This document shows, piece by piece, positions 30,193 to 40,731 of a stretch of 64,000 nucleotides of DNA (position 1 is its first letter; the number at the start of each line of letters is the position of its first letter). The notes below the pieces were generated by a model, which worked only from the letters and a program-made list of their open reading frames with translations, searched no databases and was not told where the DNA came from. This DNA is from Lachnospiraceae bacterium. GTDB lineage: Bacteria > Bacillota > Clostridia > Lachnospirales > Lachnospiraceae. The DNA lies in contig JAFZLD010000006.1 in assembly GCA_017553505.1 (NCBI GenBank), positions 186,001 through 250,000 of the forward strand. Direction: 5' to 3'. The position numbers were made by a program, and so were the translations under genes.

Positions 30193-31548
30193 TTAATTAG
30201 GGGATATCTTACTTTTTAAAACTTCGATTTTAGACGCCAAATCTGGGTTCTTCTTGATATCTGAAGCTATTTTTTTAACTCCGTGAATAACTGTTGAATG
30301 ATCTTTACCACCTAAAAACTTACCTATTTCAGATAAAGAAGAATCTGTCATAGCATCACATAAATACATAACTATCTGTCTTGGATAAGCTATATCATTA
30401 CTTCTCTTATTTGAAAGAAGTAAATCAGTATCAATTCCGAAATGTTCGGCTACTACTTCCAATATATAAGAAGGAGTTATTCTTAAAGGCTTATCAGGAT
30501 AAATAACATCTCTTAAAGCTTCTTCCGCTCTTTGAAGATTCATTTCTACATTGTTAAGCTTTGAAAAAGCAACAATCTTATTGAATGCACCTTCAAGTTC
30601 TCTAATGTTTGATTTAATGTTGGTAGCTATATATTCAATAACTTCTTTATTGATTTCACGATCGCAATTTTCGGCATTCTTCATAAGAATAGCCATTCTT
30701 GTTTCATAATCGGGAGCTTGAATATCTGTAATAAGTCCCCATTCGAATCTTGAACGGAATCTTTCTTCCAAAGTCTCCATTTTCTTAGGAGGTTTATCTG
30801 AAGAAAGAACTATCTGTTTACCGGTAGAATGTAATGCATTGAAGGTATTAAAGAATTCTTCCTGAGTCGAATCCTTTCCTATTATAAATTGCACGTCATC
30901 GACCATTAATACATCAACGGTTCTGTACTTCTCTCTAAGTTTGGTAATTGCTGTTGCATTACCGCTTCTGACTGTTTCAATTACTTCATTGGTAAATTGC
31001 TCACTGGTTACATATAAAACTTTCATTCCGGGATTCTGTTCAAGAATGAAATGTCCTATTGCATGCATTAAGTGAGTCTTACCTAAACCTGCTCCTCCAT
31101 AAATATAAAGAGGGTTATAAACGGTTCCGGGAGATTCGGCCACAGCCAAAGAAGCAGCATGTGCCATTTTGTTGTTGCTGCCTACTACGAAAGTATCAAA
31201 TTTGTACTTAGGATTAAGATTGGCGTTTTCCGAATTAATGTTATAAACATTTTTCTCAACAGATTTAACGGAATCAGACTTGGGTAAATCATTTTCAAGC
31301 ATAAAAGAAATAGAATATTCCTTATTAAACATCTCGGAAATGATTACTTTGAACGGATTACTGTATTTGGAATTAATGTAATTCAAGTGTTGAGCGTTGT
31401 CGGAAGGTATAAGAATGTAAACAGTGTTGTCCTTAACAGAATGGATTTTTAAGTTGGAAATCCAGGTATTAAAAGAAACATCAGACAGTTCGAATTCGGT
31501 TCTTATCTTTTCTTTTATAGAATCCCATTTCTCAATAATTTCAGGCAT
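30193..31548 (-). CDS. dnaA: Chromosomal replication initiator DnaA
   Basis: 451 residues from ATG 31548, preceded by GGAG at 7 bases; a TTG 12 bases upstream has no site. Domain I, a linker, then AAA+ domain III with GGAGLGKTHLMHAIG (Walker A), VLMVDDVQFI (Walker B), and domain IV with the box-binding signature KDHSTVIHGVKKI near residue 425. It binds the DnaA boxes on both sides of its own gene and opens the origin. Autoregulation is likely, since a perfect box overlaps the upstream promoter. Confidence 0.98.
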   Translation of the reverse strand: MPEIIEKWDSIKEKIRTEFELSDVSFNTWISNLKIHSVKDNTVYILIPSDNAQHLNYINSKYSNPFKVIISEMFNKEYSISFMLENDLPKSDSVKSVEKNVYNINSENANLNPKYKFDTFVVGSNNKMAHAASLAVAESPGTVYNPLYIYGGAGLGKTHLMHAIGHFILEQNPGMKVLYVTSEQFTNEVIETVRSGNATAITKLREKYRTVDVLMVDDVQFIIGKDSTQEEFFNTFNALHSTGKQIVLSSDKPPKKMETLEERFRSRFEWGLITDIQAPDYETRMAILMKNAENCDREINKEVIEYIATNIKSNIRELEGAFNKIVAFSKLNNVEMNLQRAEEALRDVIYPDKPLRITPSYILEVVAEHFGIDTDLLLSNKRSNDIAYPRQIVMYLCDAMTDSSLSEIGKFLGGKDHSTVIHGVKKIASDIKKNPDLASKIEVLKSKISPN

Positions 31549-31585
31549 AAATTTCTCCAAAAAAACATAAAACTACATCTATTTA

Positions 31586-31614
31586 ATCTTACTCTAAAGA
31601 CAGGAATAATTCAA
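31586..31614 (-). promoter_or_regulatory. Proximal dnaA promoter candidate
   Basis: TTGAAT (31614-31609), 17-base spacer, TAAGAT (31591-31586) on the minus strand, 38 bases before the dnaA start. Confidence 0.55.
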
Positions 31615-31689
31615 TTGGTTTATTTATCCACAATATCCACATGAGTTTATTCACTTTTAGTGGATAATTTTTGAAGTTTTACACTTACA

Positions 31690-31719
31690 ATTATACCAAA
31701 ATTAATTCGCTGTGGATAA
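31690..31719 (-). promoter_or_regulatory. Distal dnaA promoter candidate with DnaA box
   Basis: Extended -10 TGGTATAAT (-10 hexamer 31695-31690). The -35 zone coincides with a perfect DnaA box at 31711-31719, which fits autorepression by DnaA. Confidence 0.55.
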
Positions 31720-31958
31720 TTTTTTAAACATAAAAAAATATAGTTTTTGGCTTTAAATTGGCATTCTTTAAATTTTATTGACATGTTCTTTACACGTTAT
31801 CCACACTTTATTCACTTTTTGTGGATAATATTATGTAAATATGGTTTATCCACAACTTATCCACATTTGGTAAAAATCAACATTTTGTAGTATCAAAATA
31901 TGTGAAAAACATCATATAGCGTTTGAAAAATTTTATATTTTATTTTTTGTTGTTTTTC

Positions 31959-31987
31959 TTGACGTATATACTTCTTTTTAATATAAT
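31959..31987 (+). promoter_or_regulatory. rpmH promoter
   Basis: TTGACG (31959-31964), 17-base spacer, TATAAT (31982-31987), pointing to rpmH. Near-consensus sigma-A promoter. Confidence 0.85.
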
Positions 31988-32068
31988 CGTATTGCTATTT
32001 TCCTGTGAAAATATAATTTACCTTATTTATAAATTTATTTAAGGTTATCAGTAAGGAGGTGTTCGTTT

Positions 32069-32203
32069 ATGAAGATGACATTTCAGCCTAAGAAGAAATC
32101 ACATGCTAAAGTTCATGGATTCAGAGCTCGTATGAGTACTCCCGGCGGAAGAAAAGTTTTAGCTTCCAGAAGAGCAAAGGGAAGAAAAAAATTATCAGCT
32201 TAG
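32069..32203 (+). CDS. rpmH: 50S ribosomal protein L34
   Basis: 44 residues, ATG 32069 after [26 protein letters not shown] and [19 protein letters not shown] match L34 throughout; the second residue block is KMTFQ where KRTFQ is usual. Too short for ordinary frame lists but unmistakable. First gene of the rightward origin operon. Confidence 0.98.
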   Translation: MKMTFQPKKKSHAKVHGFRARMSTPGGRKVLASRRAKGRKKLSA

Positions 32204-32227
32204 GCCGCAGTTTTGTGGCCTTTTTTT
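32202..32227 (+). terminator. Terminator/attenuator between rpmH and rnpA
   Basis: AGGCCGCA, GTTT, TGTGGCCT then seven T. It starts at the last base of the stop codon and would limit rnpA expression relative to rpmH. Confidence 0.88.
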
Positions 32228-32244
32228 CTATGTGATTATTTGAG

Positions 32245-32583
32245 ATGAAATATACATATTCATTAAAAAGTAATTTAGACTTTCAAAAAGTCTACAAGAC
32301 AGGTAAGTCTTACGCCAACAAATTTCTTGTCATGTATGTAACGGAAAATGGCACCGATAAGAATTATCTTGGAATTTCTGTATCCAAGAAGGTTGGTAAC
32401 AGCGTAGTAAGACATCGTATTAAAAGGTTGATCAAAGAAAGTTATCGATTACAGGAAGCTGTGTTTAATAGTGGTTTAAACATCGTAGTCGTCGCAAGAG
32501 TTACTTCAAAAGGCATTTCTTATAAAGAAACGGAGAGTGCACTTTTACACTTGGGAAAGCTTCATTCGATTATTCACAGTTAA
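32245..32583 (+). CDS. rnpA: Ribonuclease P protein component
   Basis: 112 residues. [23 protein letters not shown] and the basic RNR-type motif [18 protein letters not shown] near 50 are typical. It binds the RNase P RNA and helps 5' maturation of tRNA precursors. The start ATG has little Shine-Dalgarno complementarity. Confidence 0.96.
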   Translation: MKYTYSLKSNLDFQKVYKTGKSYANKFLVMYVTENGTDKNYLGISVSKKVGNSVVRHRIKRLIKESYRLQEAVFNSGLNIVVVARVTSKGISYKETESALLHLGKLHSIIHS

Positions 32584-32588
32584 CTACT

Positions 32589-32798
32589 ATGAAAAGAATA
32601 TTAATATTTTTGATAAAATTTTACAGAAAATATATTTCACCCATGAAATCCACCAAATGTCCGTATTATCCAACATGTTCTGAGTACGGACTTGAAGCTG
32701 TGCAAAAATATGGGGCACTTAAAGGTGGTGCTTTGGCGTTTTGGCGTATACTTCGTTGTAATCCTTTATCAAAGGGTGGTTACGATCCCGTACCTTAA
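32589..32798 (+). CDS. yidD: Membrane protein insertion efficiency factor YidD
   Basis: 69 residues. [20 protein letters not shown] then [20 protein letters not shown] and [17 protein letters not shown] are the complete YidD signature with its three cysteines. It assists YidC. Placed between rnpA and yidC as usual. Confidence 0.96.
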   Translation: MKRILIFLIKFYRKYISPMKSTKCPYYPTCSEYGLEAVQKYGALKGGALAFWRILRCNPLSKGGYDPVP

Positions 32799-32831
32799 TA
32801 TTCTCTTTTAGTAAGTCAGGAGGATATCAAT

Positions 32832-34169
32832 TTGGAATATGTAGTTTTAACCCAATATGGGGGTAAAATCTTAGGTCCGATTGCTAAATATATCTTGGGA
32901 CCTATTCTTAACGGAATTTTTATTTTCCTTGATTGGCTTCCCTGGAAGAATTCCGCTAATGTCGGCGTTGCAATTATTCTTTTTACAATTGTAATTTATA
33001 TTTTGCTTTTGCCTCTTACAATTAAACAGCAGAAGTTTTCTAAGCTTCAGGCAAAGATGAATCCCGAGCTTGAAGAAATCCGTAAAAAGTACAAAAACAG
33101 AAAAGATCAGGATTCACAGATGGCTATGAATCAGGAGACTCAGGCAGTTTATGCCAAGTACGGAGTTTCTCCTACCGGCAGCTGTGCTCAGTTACTTATC
33201 CAGATGCCTATTCTTTTTGCACTTTATCGAGTTATCTATGCTATTCCCGCTTATGTACCTATGGTTAAGAATGTGTTTACAGATCTTGTAAGCAAGCTTG
33301 TTCTTAAAGATGGTGCAACCGAAGTTATACAAGGTTTTAAATCTGCTTCAATGTTTACCAAGCAGTTTGAAGCAATCGCAAGCGGAGATACATCAATTAT
33401 TGAAAATACATATATTGATGTATTAAACAGAGCTTCAAGTACAGAGTGGGCAACTCTTTCAGAAAAGTTTTCTGATTTAAGCGGTGTAATCAATACTACA
33501 ATGGATAACCTTAAAGGTTATAACAACTTTTTAGGTATCAATGTAGGTTATTCACCTGCGGATACGATCAAGAATGCTGCTGCAACTCATTCATATTTAA
33601 TTATTGTACTTGCAATTTTGATTCCTGTATTATCTGCAGTTACTCAGTGGATTAACGTTAAGCTTACTCCGAGCAGTAACAATAATAATAAGAACAGTGA
33701 CCAGCCCGATCAGGCAGCTGCTTTACAAAAGAGTATGATGTTTATGCCTCTTATCTCCGCAGCTTTCTGTTTTACACTCCCTGCAGGTATGGGTATTTAC
33801 TGGATTGCCGGTTCTGTTGTAAGAAGTATTCAGCAGGTTATCATCAACAAGCACATTGATAAGATTGATCTTGATGCTGAAATTAAGAAGAATGTAGAGA
33901 AGAGAAATGCCCGTTTAAGAAAAGCAGGCATCGATCCCGAGAAGCTTGCACAAAAGGCTACTCAGTCTACAAAATCCGTTAACTATTCTTACAGTTATGA
34001 TTCAAATAAGAAAAAGACACTTTCTCAGAAGGCTATGTTAAACGGTAAGCCTATTGATGAGGTTACTTCAGATTCTGTAGATTATAAGAATAAAAATGCT
34101 TCAAAGCCCGGTTCGCTTGCTTCCAAAGCCAACATGGTCAGAGAGTATAATGAAAGAAATAATAAATAG
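32832..34169 (+). CDS. yidC: Membrane protein insertase YidC/OxaA
   Basis: 445 residues, TTG start after AGGAGG. Gram-positive-type YidC: membrane helices near 35-60, 110-135, 245-270 and 300-330, with the positively charged cytoplasmic loop SKLQAKMNPELEEIRKKY. The extracytoplasmic loop between the second and third core helices is about 100 residues, longer than in Bacillus homologues, and the C-terminus is a long basic tail (KNVEKRNARLRKAG). No lipobox is evident at the N-terminus. Confidence 0.94.
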   Translation: MEYVVLTQYGGKILGPIAKYILGPILNGIFIFLDWLPWKNSANVGVAIILFTIVIYILLLPLTIKQQKFSKLQAKMNPELEEIRKKYKNRKDQDSQMAMNQETQAVYAKYGVSPTGSCAQLLIQMPILFALYRVIYAIPAYVPMVKNVFTDLVSKLVLKDGATEVIQGFKSASMFTKQFEAIASGDTSIIENTYIDVLNRASSTEWATLSEKFSDLSGVINTTMDNLKGYNNFLGINVGYSPADTIKNAAATHSYLIIVLAILIPVLSAVTQWINVKLTPSSNNNNKNSDQPDQAAALQKSMMFMPLISAAFCFTLPAGMGIYWIAGSVVRSIQQVIINKHIDKIDLDAEIKKNVEKRNARLRKAGIDPEKLAQKATQSTKSVNYSYSYDSNKKKTLSQKAMLNGKPIDEVTSDSVDYKNKNASKPGSLASKANMVREYNERNNK

Positions 34170-34181
34170 GGGGACATGATT

Positions 34182-34805
34182 ATGGATTTTAAAGAGTTTT
34201 CTGCCAAGACAGTAGATGATGCCATCACAGAAGCATGCCAGAGTCTTTCTGTTACGAGTGATAAATTGGAATATGAAGTTATTGAGGAAGGTTCAACCGG
34301 TTTCCTCGGACTTAAGTCCAAGCCCGCAGTAATCAAGGCAAGAGTTAAGAATTCCGTAGAAGACAGAGTTAAAGCATTTTTGAATGATGTTTTGGCTGCT
34401 ATGAATATTGAAGCTGTTGTAAATATCAATTTTGATAAAACCGAGAACAACATGGACATCGACTTAGCCGGTGATGACATGGGATTGTTAATCGGTAAGA
34501 GAGGTGCAACACTTGATTCTTTACAGTATCTTGCTTCCTTAGTTGCCAACAAAGAAAGCGAAAGCTATATCAGAGTTAAGATTGATACCGAAAATTACCG
34601 TGAGAGAAGAAAACAGACACTTGAAAATCTTGCAAAGAACATGGCTTTCAAGGTTAAGAGAACAAAGAGGTCCGTTTCTTTGGAGCCTATGAATCCTTAT
34701 GAAAGAAGAGTGATTCATTCAGCTCTCCAGAACGACAAATTTGTAACCACCCACAGCGAAGGCGAAGAACCTTACAGACACGTTGTTGTTACAATGAAGA
34801 AATAA
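34182..34805 (+). CDS. jag: RNA-binding protein Jag (KhpB/EloR)
   Basis: 207 residues from ATG 34182, eight bases after GGGGG; an ATG six bases earlier is too close to that site. Jag_N domain (MDFKEFSAKTVDDAITEA, GSTGFLGL), a KH domain (LIGKRGATLDSLQYL) and an R3H domain (RRKQTLENLAKNMA, MNPYERRVIHSALQ) in order. It is an RNA-binding regulator tied to cell elongation and division. Confidence 0.95.
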   Translation: MDFKEFSAKTVDDAITEACQSLSVTSDKLEYEVIEEGSTGFLGLKSKPAVIKARVKNSVEDRVKAFLNDVLAAMNIEAVVNINFDKTENNMDIDLAGDDMGLLIGKRGATLDSLQYLASLVANKESESYIRVKIDTENYRERRKQTLENLAKNMAFKVKRTKRSVSLEPMNPYERRVIHSALQNDKFVTTHSEGEEPYRHVVVTMKK

Positions 34806-34810
34806 TTATT

Positions 34811-34850
34811 GGGGTGTCTTAAGCTATTCGCTTGAGGCACCCTATTTTTA
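34811..34850 (+). terminator. Terminator after jag
   Basis: GGGTGTCTTAAGC, TATTC, GCTTGAGGCACCC then TATTTTTA: a 13-bp stem with one wobble and a T-rich tail. Confidence 0.85.
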
Positions 34851-34860
34851 AAGGTTCAAT

Positions 34861-36243
34861 ATGGATAATAACACCATAGCCGCTATTTCAACTGCATTAA
34901 GTGAAGGCGGAATAGGAATCATCAGACTAAGCGGTGATGATTCGATTGTAATTGCAGATAAGATTTTTAAGACCAAAAAAGGAGAGAGGAAACTCTTATC
35001 CTTTTCTTCTCATACAATTCACTATGGTTTTATATATGACGGTGATGAAATAATTGATGAAGTAATGGTATCAATTATGAAAGCGCCCAATTCTTTTACC
35101 AGAGAAAATGTTGTGGAAATCAATTGCCACGGCGGAATTTTGGTATGTAAGAAGATTTTAAATCTTGTACTCAGTAATGGTGCTAGACTTGCCGAGCCCG
35201 GTGAATTTACAAAAAGAGCATTTCTAAACGGTCGAATTGATTTATCAAAGGCCGAAGCAGTAATGGATGTTATTTCTTCTCAAAGCGAACTCGCGCTTAA
35301 GAACAGTTTACGCCAGCTTGAAGGAAGATTATACGAAAAGATTAAAGAGTTAAGAGATAAGACTATTTATGAAATAGCCTTTATCGAATCCGCTCTCGAC
35401 GACCCTGAACATATAAGTTTGGACGAATATCCCGAGAGATTAACAGAAACAGTTAATTATTTATTGAAAGAAGTTACTTCTTTGTACGAATCTTCCAAGA
35501 AAGGAAAATTTGTCAAAGAAGGTATTAATACAGTTATTGTCGGTAAGCCCAATGTAGGTAAGTCTTCATTACTTAATGTGCTTCTCGGATTTGAACGAGC
35601 AATAGTTACAGATGTCGAAGGTACTACAAGAGATACAATTGAAGAACATGTTACTTTGAAAAATGTTTCTTTGAATCTTTATGACACCGCAGGTATAAGA
35701 GATACCGAAGACTATGTAGAAAACATAGGAGTTGAGCGTGCCAAGAAATATGCCGATACTGCAGATTTGATTCTTTTTATGTTAGACGGAACAAGACCGT
35801 TAACCGAAGAAGATGAGCAGATTATCGATTTAATTAAGAATAAAAATGTCATTGTCCTTCTTAATAAGATTGACAAAGACTGCATTATAGATAAAGAAGA
35901 TATTCGTAAAAAGTTTTCGGGAGAATATGCATTACTTGAGATTTCCGCCAAGGAATCCATCGGTATCGATTCTCTTGAAAAAGTGATTGAAGATATGTTT
36001 ATTGAAGGAACGATTTCTTCCAAAGACGAAATGTATATTACAAATATCAGGCAGGCGGAAGCGTTACTTAGTGCCAAGAATTCTTATGAGCTGGTGCTTA
36101 ACAGTATTAACGACGGCCTTCCGGAGGATTTTTATTCAATAGATTTAATGAATGCATATTCTTCACTCGGAAGAATTATCGGTGAAGATGTGGATGATGA
36201 TTTGGTAAATGAAATATTTACTAAGTTTTGTATGGGTAAGTAG
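34861..36243 (+). CDS. mnmE: tRNA modification GTPase MnmE
   Basis: 460 residues. N-terminal folate-binding domain ([28 protein letters not shown]), a central G domain with [20 protein letters not shown] and NKID, and the conserved C-terminal FCMGK that supplies the modification cysteine. With MnmG it makes cmnm5U34 on tRNAs. Confidence 0.97.
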   Translation: MDNNTIAAISTALSEGGIGIIRLSGDDSIVIADKIFKTKKGERKLLSFSSHTIHYGFIYDGDEIIDEVMVSIMKAPNSFTRENVVEINCHGGILVCKKILNLVLSNGARLAEPGEFTKRAFLNGRIDLSKAEAVMDVISSQSELALKNSLRQLEGRLYEKIKELRDKTIYEIAFIESALDDPEHISLDEYPERLTETVNYLLKEVTSLYESSKKGKFVKEGINTVIVGKPNVGKSSLLNVLLGFERAIVTDVEGTTRDTIEEHVTLKNVSLNLYDTAGIRDTEDYVENIGVERAKKYADTADLILFMLDGTRPLTEEDEQIIDLIKNKNVIVLLNKIDKDCIIDKEDIRKKFSGEYALLEISAKESIGIDSLEKVIEDMFIEGTISSKDEMYITNIRQAEALLSAKNSYELVLNSINDGLPEDFYSIDLMNAYSSLGRIIGEDVDDDLVNEIFTKFCMGK

Positions 36244-36254
36244 GTTTATTGGTT

Positions 36255-38162
36255 ATGAGTGAGACTTTCAGAAACGAATGGGTTGAAAATGTAGATGTGT
36301 GTGTAGTCGGTGCAGGTCACGCGGGTTGCGAGGCTGCTTTGGCTTGCGCACGTTTGGGTCTTGAAACTGTTGTTTTTACAGTGAGTATAGACAGTATTGC
36401 ACTTATGCCTTGTAATCCCAACATCGGCGGATCTTCAAAAGGTCATCTTGTAAGAGAAGTTGATGCTCTCGGCGGAGAGATGGGTAAGAATATCGACAAG
36501 ACTTTTATTCAGTCCAAGATGCTTAACGTTTCGAAGGGTCCGGCTGTTCATTCTTTGAGAGCTCAGGCCGATAAAGCTGATTACTCGCGATCCATGAGAA
36601 AGATTTTAGAAAATCAGGAACATTTAACAGTTAAGCAGGCTGAAATCTGTGATGTGATTATAGAAGATAAAACTGTCAAAGGTGTAGTTACTTATACCGG
36701 CACCACATATATGTGTAAGGCAGTTATTCTTTGTACGGGTACATATCTTAAAGCTCGTTGTTTGTGTGGTGAAGCAATTACTTACACAGGACCTTCCGGA
36801 CTTCAAGCTGCCAACAATCTTTCGACTCACTTAATCGAAAACGGTGTAAAGCTTAGAAGATTTAAAACAGGAACACCTGCAAGAATGGATAAGCGCAGCA
36901 TCGATTTTACCAAGATGGAAGAGCAGTTTGGTGATGAGAGAATTGTTCCTTTTTCATATTCCACAGATCCTGAGTCAATACAGAAAGAACAGATTTCTTG
37001 CTGGCTTACTTATACCAACGAAGAAACACACAAGATTATTCGTGCTAACCTCGATCGTTCTCCGATTTATGCAGGAATTATTGAAGGAACCGGTCCCAGA
37101 TATTGCCCTTCAATAGAAGATAAAGTTGTTAAATTTGCGGAGAAAGAAAGACATCAGGTATTTATCGAACCCGAAGGTCTTTACACTAATGAAATGTATG
37201 TCGGCGGAATGTCTTCTTCTTTGCCTGAAGATGTTCAGCTTAAGATGTATAGAACTGTTCCGGGACTTGAGAATTGTAAGATTGTAAGAAACGCATACGC
37301 CATAGAATACGATTGTCTTGAGCCTAATCAATTATTACCTTCACTAGAGTTAAAAGAAATAAGCGGTATGTTCTGTGCCGGACAGTTTAACGGAAGTTCA
37401 GGTTATGAAGAGGCAGCGGCTCAGGGTATTATTGCAGGTATTAATGCTTCTATGAAGTTATTAGGAAGAGAGCCTGTGATATTAGACCGTTCTCAGGCAT
37501 ATATAGGAGTTCTTATTGATGATTTGGTAACCAAGGATAACAGAGAACCCTACAGAATGATGACTTCAAGGGCTGAGTATCGTCTTCTTTTGCGCCAGGA
37601 TAATGCAGACCTCAGACTTCGTAAGATCGGTCATGAAGTCGGCCTTGTATCTGATGAGGATTATGAGAAGACTCTTGAGAAAGAAAGATTGATTGAAGAG
37701 GAAGTTTTAAGACTTAAGTCTACTACAGTTGGTGCTTCCAAAAACATTCAGGAATTCTTGGAGAAGTTTGGAAGTTCACCTCTTAAGACAGGTACTTCCA
37801 TTGCAGAGCTTTTGTGCAGACCTGAATTGTCATATGAAGCTTTGGCTGAAATTGATCCGGAGAGGCCTTTTCTTCCCGAAGCTGTAATTGAGCAGGTTTG
37901 TATTCATATTAAATATGAAGGATACATAGAGAGACAGAAGCATCAGGTTGAACAATTTAAGAAAACAGAGAAGAAACTCATTCCTGAAGATATTGATTAC
38001 GATGATGTGTTAAGCCTCAGACTTGAAGCCAGACAGAAATTGAAACAGTTTAAACCTTTAAATATCGGACAAGCTTCCAGAATTTCAGGAGTTACGCCGG
38101 CAGATGTTTCGGTATTGTTAGTGTACCTTGAGCAGCAGAGATTAAGGAAACAGCATGAGTAG
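36255..38162 (+). CDS. mnmG: tRNA uridine-34 modification enzyme MnmG (GidA)
   Basis: 635 residues from ATG 36255; a TTG two codons earlier is less likely. FAD-binding [42 protein letters not shown] and the C-terminal [16 protein letters not shown] are characteristic. Forms a complex with MnmE. Its end overlaps rsmG by 8 bases. Confidence 0.97.
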   Translation: MSETFRNEWVENVDVCVVGAGHAGCEAALACARLGLETVVFTVSIDSIALMPCNPNIGGSSKGHLVREVDALGGEMGKNIDKTFIQSKMLNVSKGPAVHSLRAQADKADYSRSMRKILENQEHLTVKQAEICDVIIEDKTVKGVVTYTGTTYMCKAVILCTGTYLKARCLCGEAITYTGPSGLQAANNLSTHLIENGVKLRRFKTGTPARMDKRSIDFTKMEEQFGDERIVPFSYSTDPESIQKEQISCWLTYTNEETHKIIRANLDRSPIYAGIIEGTGPRYCPSIEDKVVKFAEKERHQVFIEPEGLYTNEMYVGGMSSSLPEDVQLKMYRTVPGLENCKIVRNAYAIEYDCLEPNQLLPSLELKEISGMFCAGQFNGSSGYEEAAAQGIIAGINASMKLLGREPVILDRSQAYIGVLIDDLVTKDNREPYRMMTSRAEYRLLLRQDNADLRLRKIGHEVGLVSDEDYEKTLEKERLIEEEVLRLKSTTVGASKNIQEFLEKFGSSPLKTGTSIAELLCRPELSYEALAEIDPERPFLPEAVIEQVCIHIKYEGYIERQKHQVEQFKKTEKKLIPEDIDYDDVLSLRLEARQKLKQFKPLNIGQASRISGVTPADVSVLLVYLEQQRLRKQHE

Positions 38163-38901
38163 TATTTCAAAAGAAGAGTATCTTAATTCTCTTTCAAGTA
38201 AATTGAATATTGAACTTAGTAAAGAGCAGTTAGATTCCTTCCTGAAATATTATGAGCTATTGATTGATTGGAACGAGAAAATTAATCTTACCGCAATTAC
38301 TGAATACGAAGATGTATGTCTTAAGCATTTTGTAGATTCCATGAGTATTGTTAATGCTTTTTCTTCATATGATGAAGCTTTGGAATTTTTTAAAGATAAG
38401 ACATTAATTGATGTCGGAACCGGAGCAGGATTTCCCGGAGTTTGTTTGAAGATTCTTTTTCCTGAATTAAACATAACTCTGATGGATTCTTTGGACAAGA
38501 GAATTAAGTTTTTGAATGAAGTGATAGCAGCTTTGAATCTTAAAAAGATTACCACCGTTCATGCAAGAGTGGAAGATGCGGCCAAGACTTCAGAGTATAG
38601 AGAGAGTTTTGATTTTGCTACGGCAAGAGCGGTTGCTTCTTTGCCCGTTCTTTCTGAGTATTGCCTTCCTTTTGTTAAGGTTGGCGGAAGCTTTATCGCC
38701 TATAAGTCTGAGAAAGTTTTAGAAGAAATATCTATATCTGCTAACGCTTTGAACGTTTTAGGTGGTAAGATAGAATCAAAGTTTTCTTTTGACTTACCCG
38801 ATTCACGATTAGCAAGGACCATTCTTTTTATTAAGAAGGACAGTTCCACTCCTGACAAATATCCGAGAAAAGCAGGAACCCCTTCGAAGAAACCTTTATG
38901 A
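38155..38901 (+). CDS. rsmG: 16S rRNA (guanine-527-N7)-methyltransferase RsmG
   Basis: 248 residues. [20 protein letters not shown] and the SAM motif [17 protein letters not shown] are the RsmG signatures; [19 protein letters not shown] follows. It methylates G527 of 16S rRNA. A Ser/Pro/Lys tail closes the protein. Confidence 0.97.
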   Translation: MSSISKEEYLNSLSSKLNIELSKEQLDSFLKYYELLIDWNEKINLTAITEYEDVCLKHFVDSMSIVNAFSSYDEALEFFKDKTLIDVGTGAGFPGVCLKILFPELNITLMDSLDKRIKFLNEVIAALNLKKITTVHARVEDAAKTSEYRESFDFATARAVASLPVLSEYCLPFVKVGGSFIAYKSEKVLEEISISANALNVLGGKIESKFSFDLPDSRLARTILFIKKDSSTPDKYPRKAGTPSKKPL

Positions 38902-38919
38902 GCTTGTGAGGAATAAATA

Positions 38920-39939
38920 ATGCCTGATAACAAAGCCGGAAATATCTTACTAGAATTAAAAAGAAGTTTTCTTGATGATAAGAAGGAAATACAGGACAAA
39001 ATTGTAGATATCGAGACAGAGATTCGTCAGTGTAAGGATTATATCGAGTCTCTTAATAAAAAGGATGAAAATGATTACAATATGTTTTCACCCAGAAGCG
39101 CTTCGAGAGTTTATAAAGATCAGGTTTATGAAAAGAGACTTGAGATAGAAGAACTCGAAGAGCAGCTTCGCGTTTACTATAAGAAGCTTGGAAGTGTTAC
39201 AAAAAAGATTGATTCGTTGAATTATTTCAATGCTTCCGATAATGTAGTGATTAATCCTACGGAATCTGAAGAAGAACCGAAAGAAGAAGTCAAAGAAGAA
39301 AAGCCTGTGAGTGAAAAGGATTCTTCCATTTTCTTAAGACTTCAAGAGCAAGACAGGCAGAGAATCGCTGCTGAGTTGCATGATTCGGTATTGCAGAATC
39401 TTTCTTTGGTAATGCATAATTTGGAACTTGCTGAAAAATTTATTGACTACGATGCAGTTCGTGCCAAGCTTGAGCTTGAATCTAACAGGAAAATTGTCAA
39501 AGAAACTATTGATGATATTCGCAGTACTATTTTCGATCTTCGTCCGATGCAGTTTGATGATTTTGGATTTAAGAAGACATTAGAGAATCAGTTGGAAGAG
39601 TATAAGCTCAGAACTTCCATGGATATTACTTACAGAATCGATGACATTGATTCTAAGGATAATCTTATCTTGCTTACGGTTTTCAGAATTGTGCAGGAGC
39701 TGGTTATTAATTCAATCAAACATTCCAAAGGTAATACTATTAACGTTCAGGTTCTTGAAGCCGGTTCCGGTATTTACATTGAAGAAAGTGATGACGGAAT
39801 AGGTATCTCGGAAGATGATCTGAAGAAGGATAATCATTTCGGACTCAAGATTTTGAAAGAAAGAGTCAACATGATTAACGGTAGTTTGAAGCGTTTGGAA
39901 GATTCCAAAGGAACTAAGATAGTTATCGAGCTTAAATAG
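38920..39939 (+). CDS. Cytoplasmic sensor histidine kinase (DegS-like)
   Basis: 339 residues and no membrane helix. The N-terminal 110 residues are coiled coil (KRSFLDDKKEIQDKIVDIE, RLEIEELEEQL), an acidic linker follows, then a HisKA_3 dimerisation domain with His154 in RIAAELHDSVLQNLSL and a GHKL ATPase domain (QELVINSIKHSKG, DDGIGIS, GLKILKERV). DegS of Bacillus has the same layout. It surely partners the response regulator 85 bases downstream. The signal is intracellular and unknown. Confidence 0.9.
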   Translation: MPDNKAGNILLELKRSFLDDKKEIQDKIVDIETEIRQCKDYIESLNKKDENDYNMFSPRSASRVYKDQVYEKRLEIEELEEQLRVYYKKLGSVTKKIDSLNYFNASDNVVINPTESEEEPKEEVKEEKPVSEKDSSIFLRLQEQDRQRIAAELHDSVLQNLSLVMHNLELAEKFIDYDAVRAKLELESNRKIVKETIDDIRSTIFDLRPMQFDDFGFKKTLENQLEEYKLRTSMDITYRIDDIDSKDNLILLTVFRIVQELVINSIKHSKGNTINVQVLEAGSGIYIEESDDGIGISEDDLKKDNHFGLKILKERVNMINGSLKRLEDSKGTKIVIELK

Positions 39940-40024
39940 GTACTTGAGATTTATTTGAGCTTTCGTTTGTTACAACACTTTTGGGAAGAAGAGTGTTCGG
40001 TTGTGTAATTGTCAGGAGGAATAA

Positions 40025-40666
40025 GTGAGTATCAGGGTAATGCTTGTGGACGACCACAAAATGCTAAGGGAAGGAATTAAACAGCTAATCGAATTCGATC
40101 AGGATATCAATGTTATTGCTCAAGCTTCGGATGGAGAGGAATGCTTAACTGCGGTTAAGAATAACGATATTGATGTCTGTGTGCTTGATATTAATCTTCC
40201 CGATGTTCAGGGAACAAAGCTTTTAAAAGAAATTCATAAGATTAATAAGCATACTAAAATTTTAATGCTTACAGTTCATAACGAAGTTGAATATCTTTTG
40301 GAAGCTATGGATAACGGTGCCAACGGATATATCTTAAAGGATTCCGGAAGCGGAGAGCTTATTAAAGCAATCAAATCTGTTTATGCAGGAGAGAGATATA
40401 TTCAGCCTAATTTGATTCCTATGCTTAATGCAAGACTTTTAAAGCGTGAGGATGATAATGATAAGGCCAAGGATATTACGAGGCGTGAGAAACAAATTCT
40501 TGTAAACATTGCTCTTGGACGCAGTAACAAGGACATTGCGGAAGAATTTGATATCAGTGAGAGAACGGTTAAGAACCATATTACCAGTTTATTTAAGAAA
40601 ATAGACGTTTCCGACCGTACTCAGGCTGCTGTTTTCGCAATAAGAAACAATTTGGTGGATTTATAA
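40025..40666 (+). CDS. NarL/LuxR-family response regulator (DegU-like)
   Basis: 213 residues, GTG start after AGGAGG. Receiver domain with DDHKMLREG and phospho-acceptor Asp55 (VLDINLPD), conserved Thr and Lys (MLTVHN, YILKDSG), then a LuxR-type HTH (ITRREKQILVNIALGRSNKD, ERTVKNHITSLFKKI). It is activated by the adjacent kinase; targets are unknown. A small inverted repeat (ACACTTTT...AAGAGTGT) lies between the two genes. Confidence 0.92.
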   Translation: MSIRVMLVDDHKMLREGIKQLIEFDQDINVIAQASDGEECLTAVKNNDIDVCVLDINLPDVQGTKLLKEIHKINKHTKILMLTVHNEVEYLLEAMDNGANGYILKDSGSGELIKAIKSVYAGERYIQPNLIPMLNARLLKREDDNDKAKDITRREKQILVNIALGRSNKDIAEEFDISERTVKNHITSLFKKIDVSDRTQAAVFAIRNNLVDL

Positions 40667-40667
40667 G

Positions 40668-40731
40668 TGTTTCACGTGAAACAATTGACACATTTATCAC
40701 TTTAACCCCAAAATATGTTTCACGTGAAACA
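40668..40731. other. Two parS centromere sites
   Basis: Perfect 16-bp parS palindromes TGTTTCACGTGAAACA at 40668-40683 and 40716-40731, overlapping the end of the regulator gene's flank. Two half-sites CGTGAAACA follow at 40761 and 40785. ParB binds such sites to nucleate the partition complex; position before parAB and near oriC is standard. Confidence 0.95.

Larger units (their letters stand above)
31549..32068. other. oriC, upstream part, with DnaA-box cluster
   Basis: 520 bases between divergent dnaA and rpmH. Six perfect TTATCCACA boxes: plus orientation at 31624, 31797, 31846 and 31857; minus at 31711 and 31820; a one-mismatch box at 31659. Four boxes crowd into 31797-31865. The sequence is very A/T-rich, especially 31915-31960. 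With the dnaA-dnaN part, it gives the bipartite origin layout known from Bacillus. No reading frame is supported here. Confidence 0.93.
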
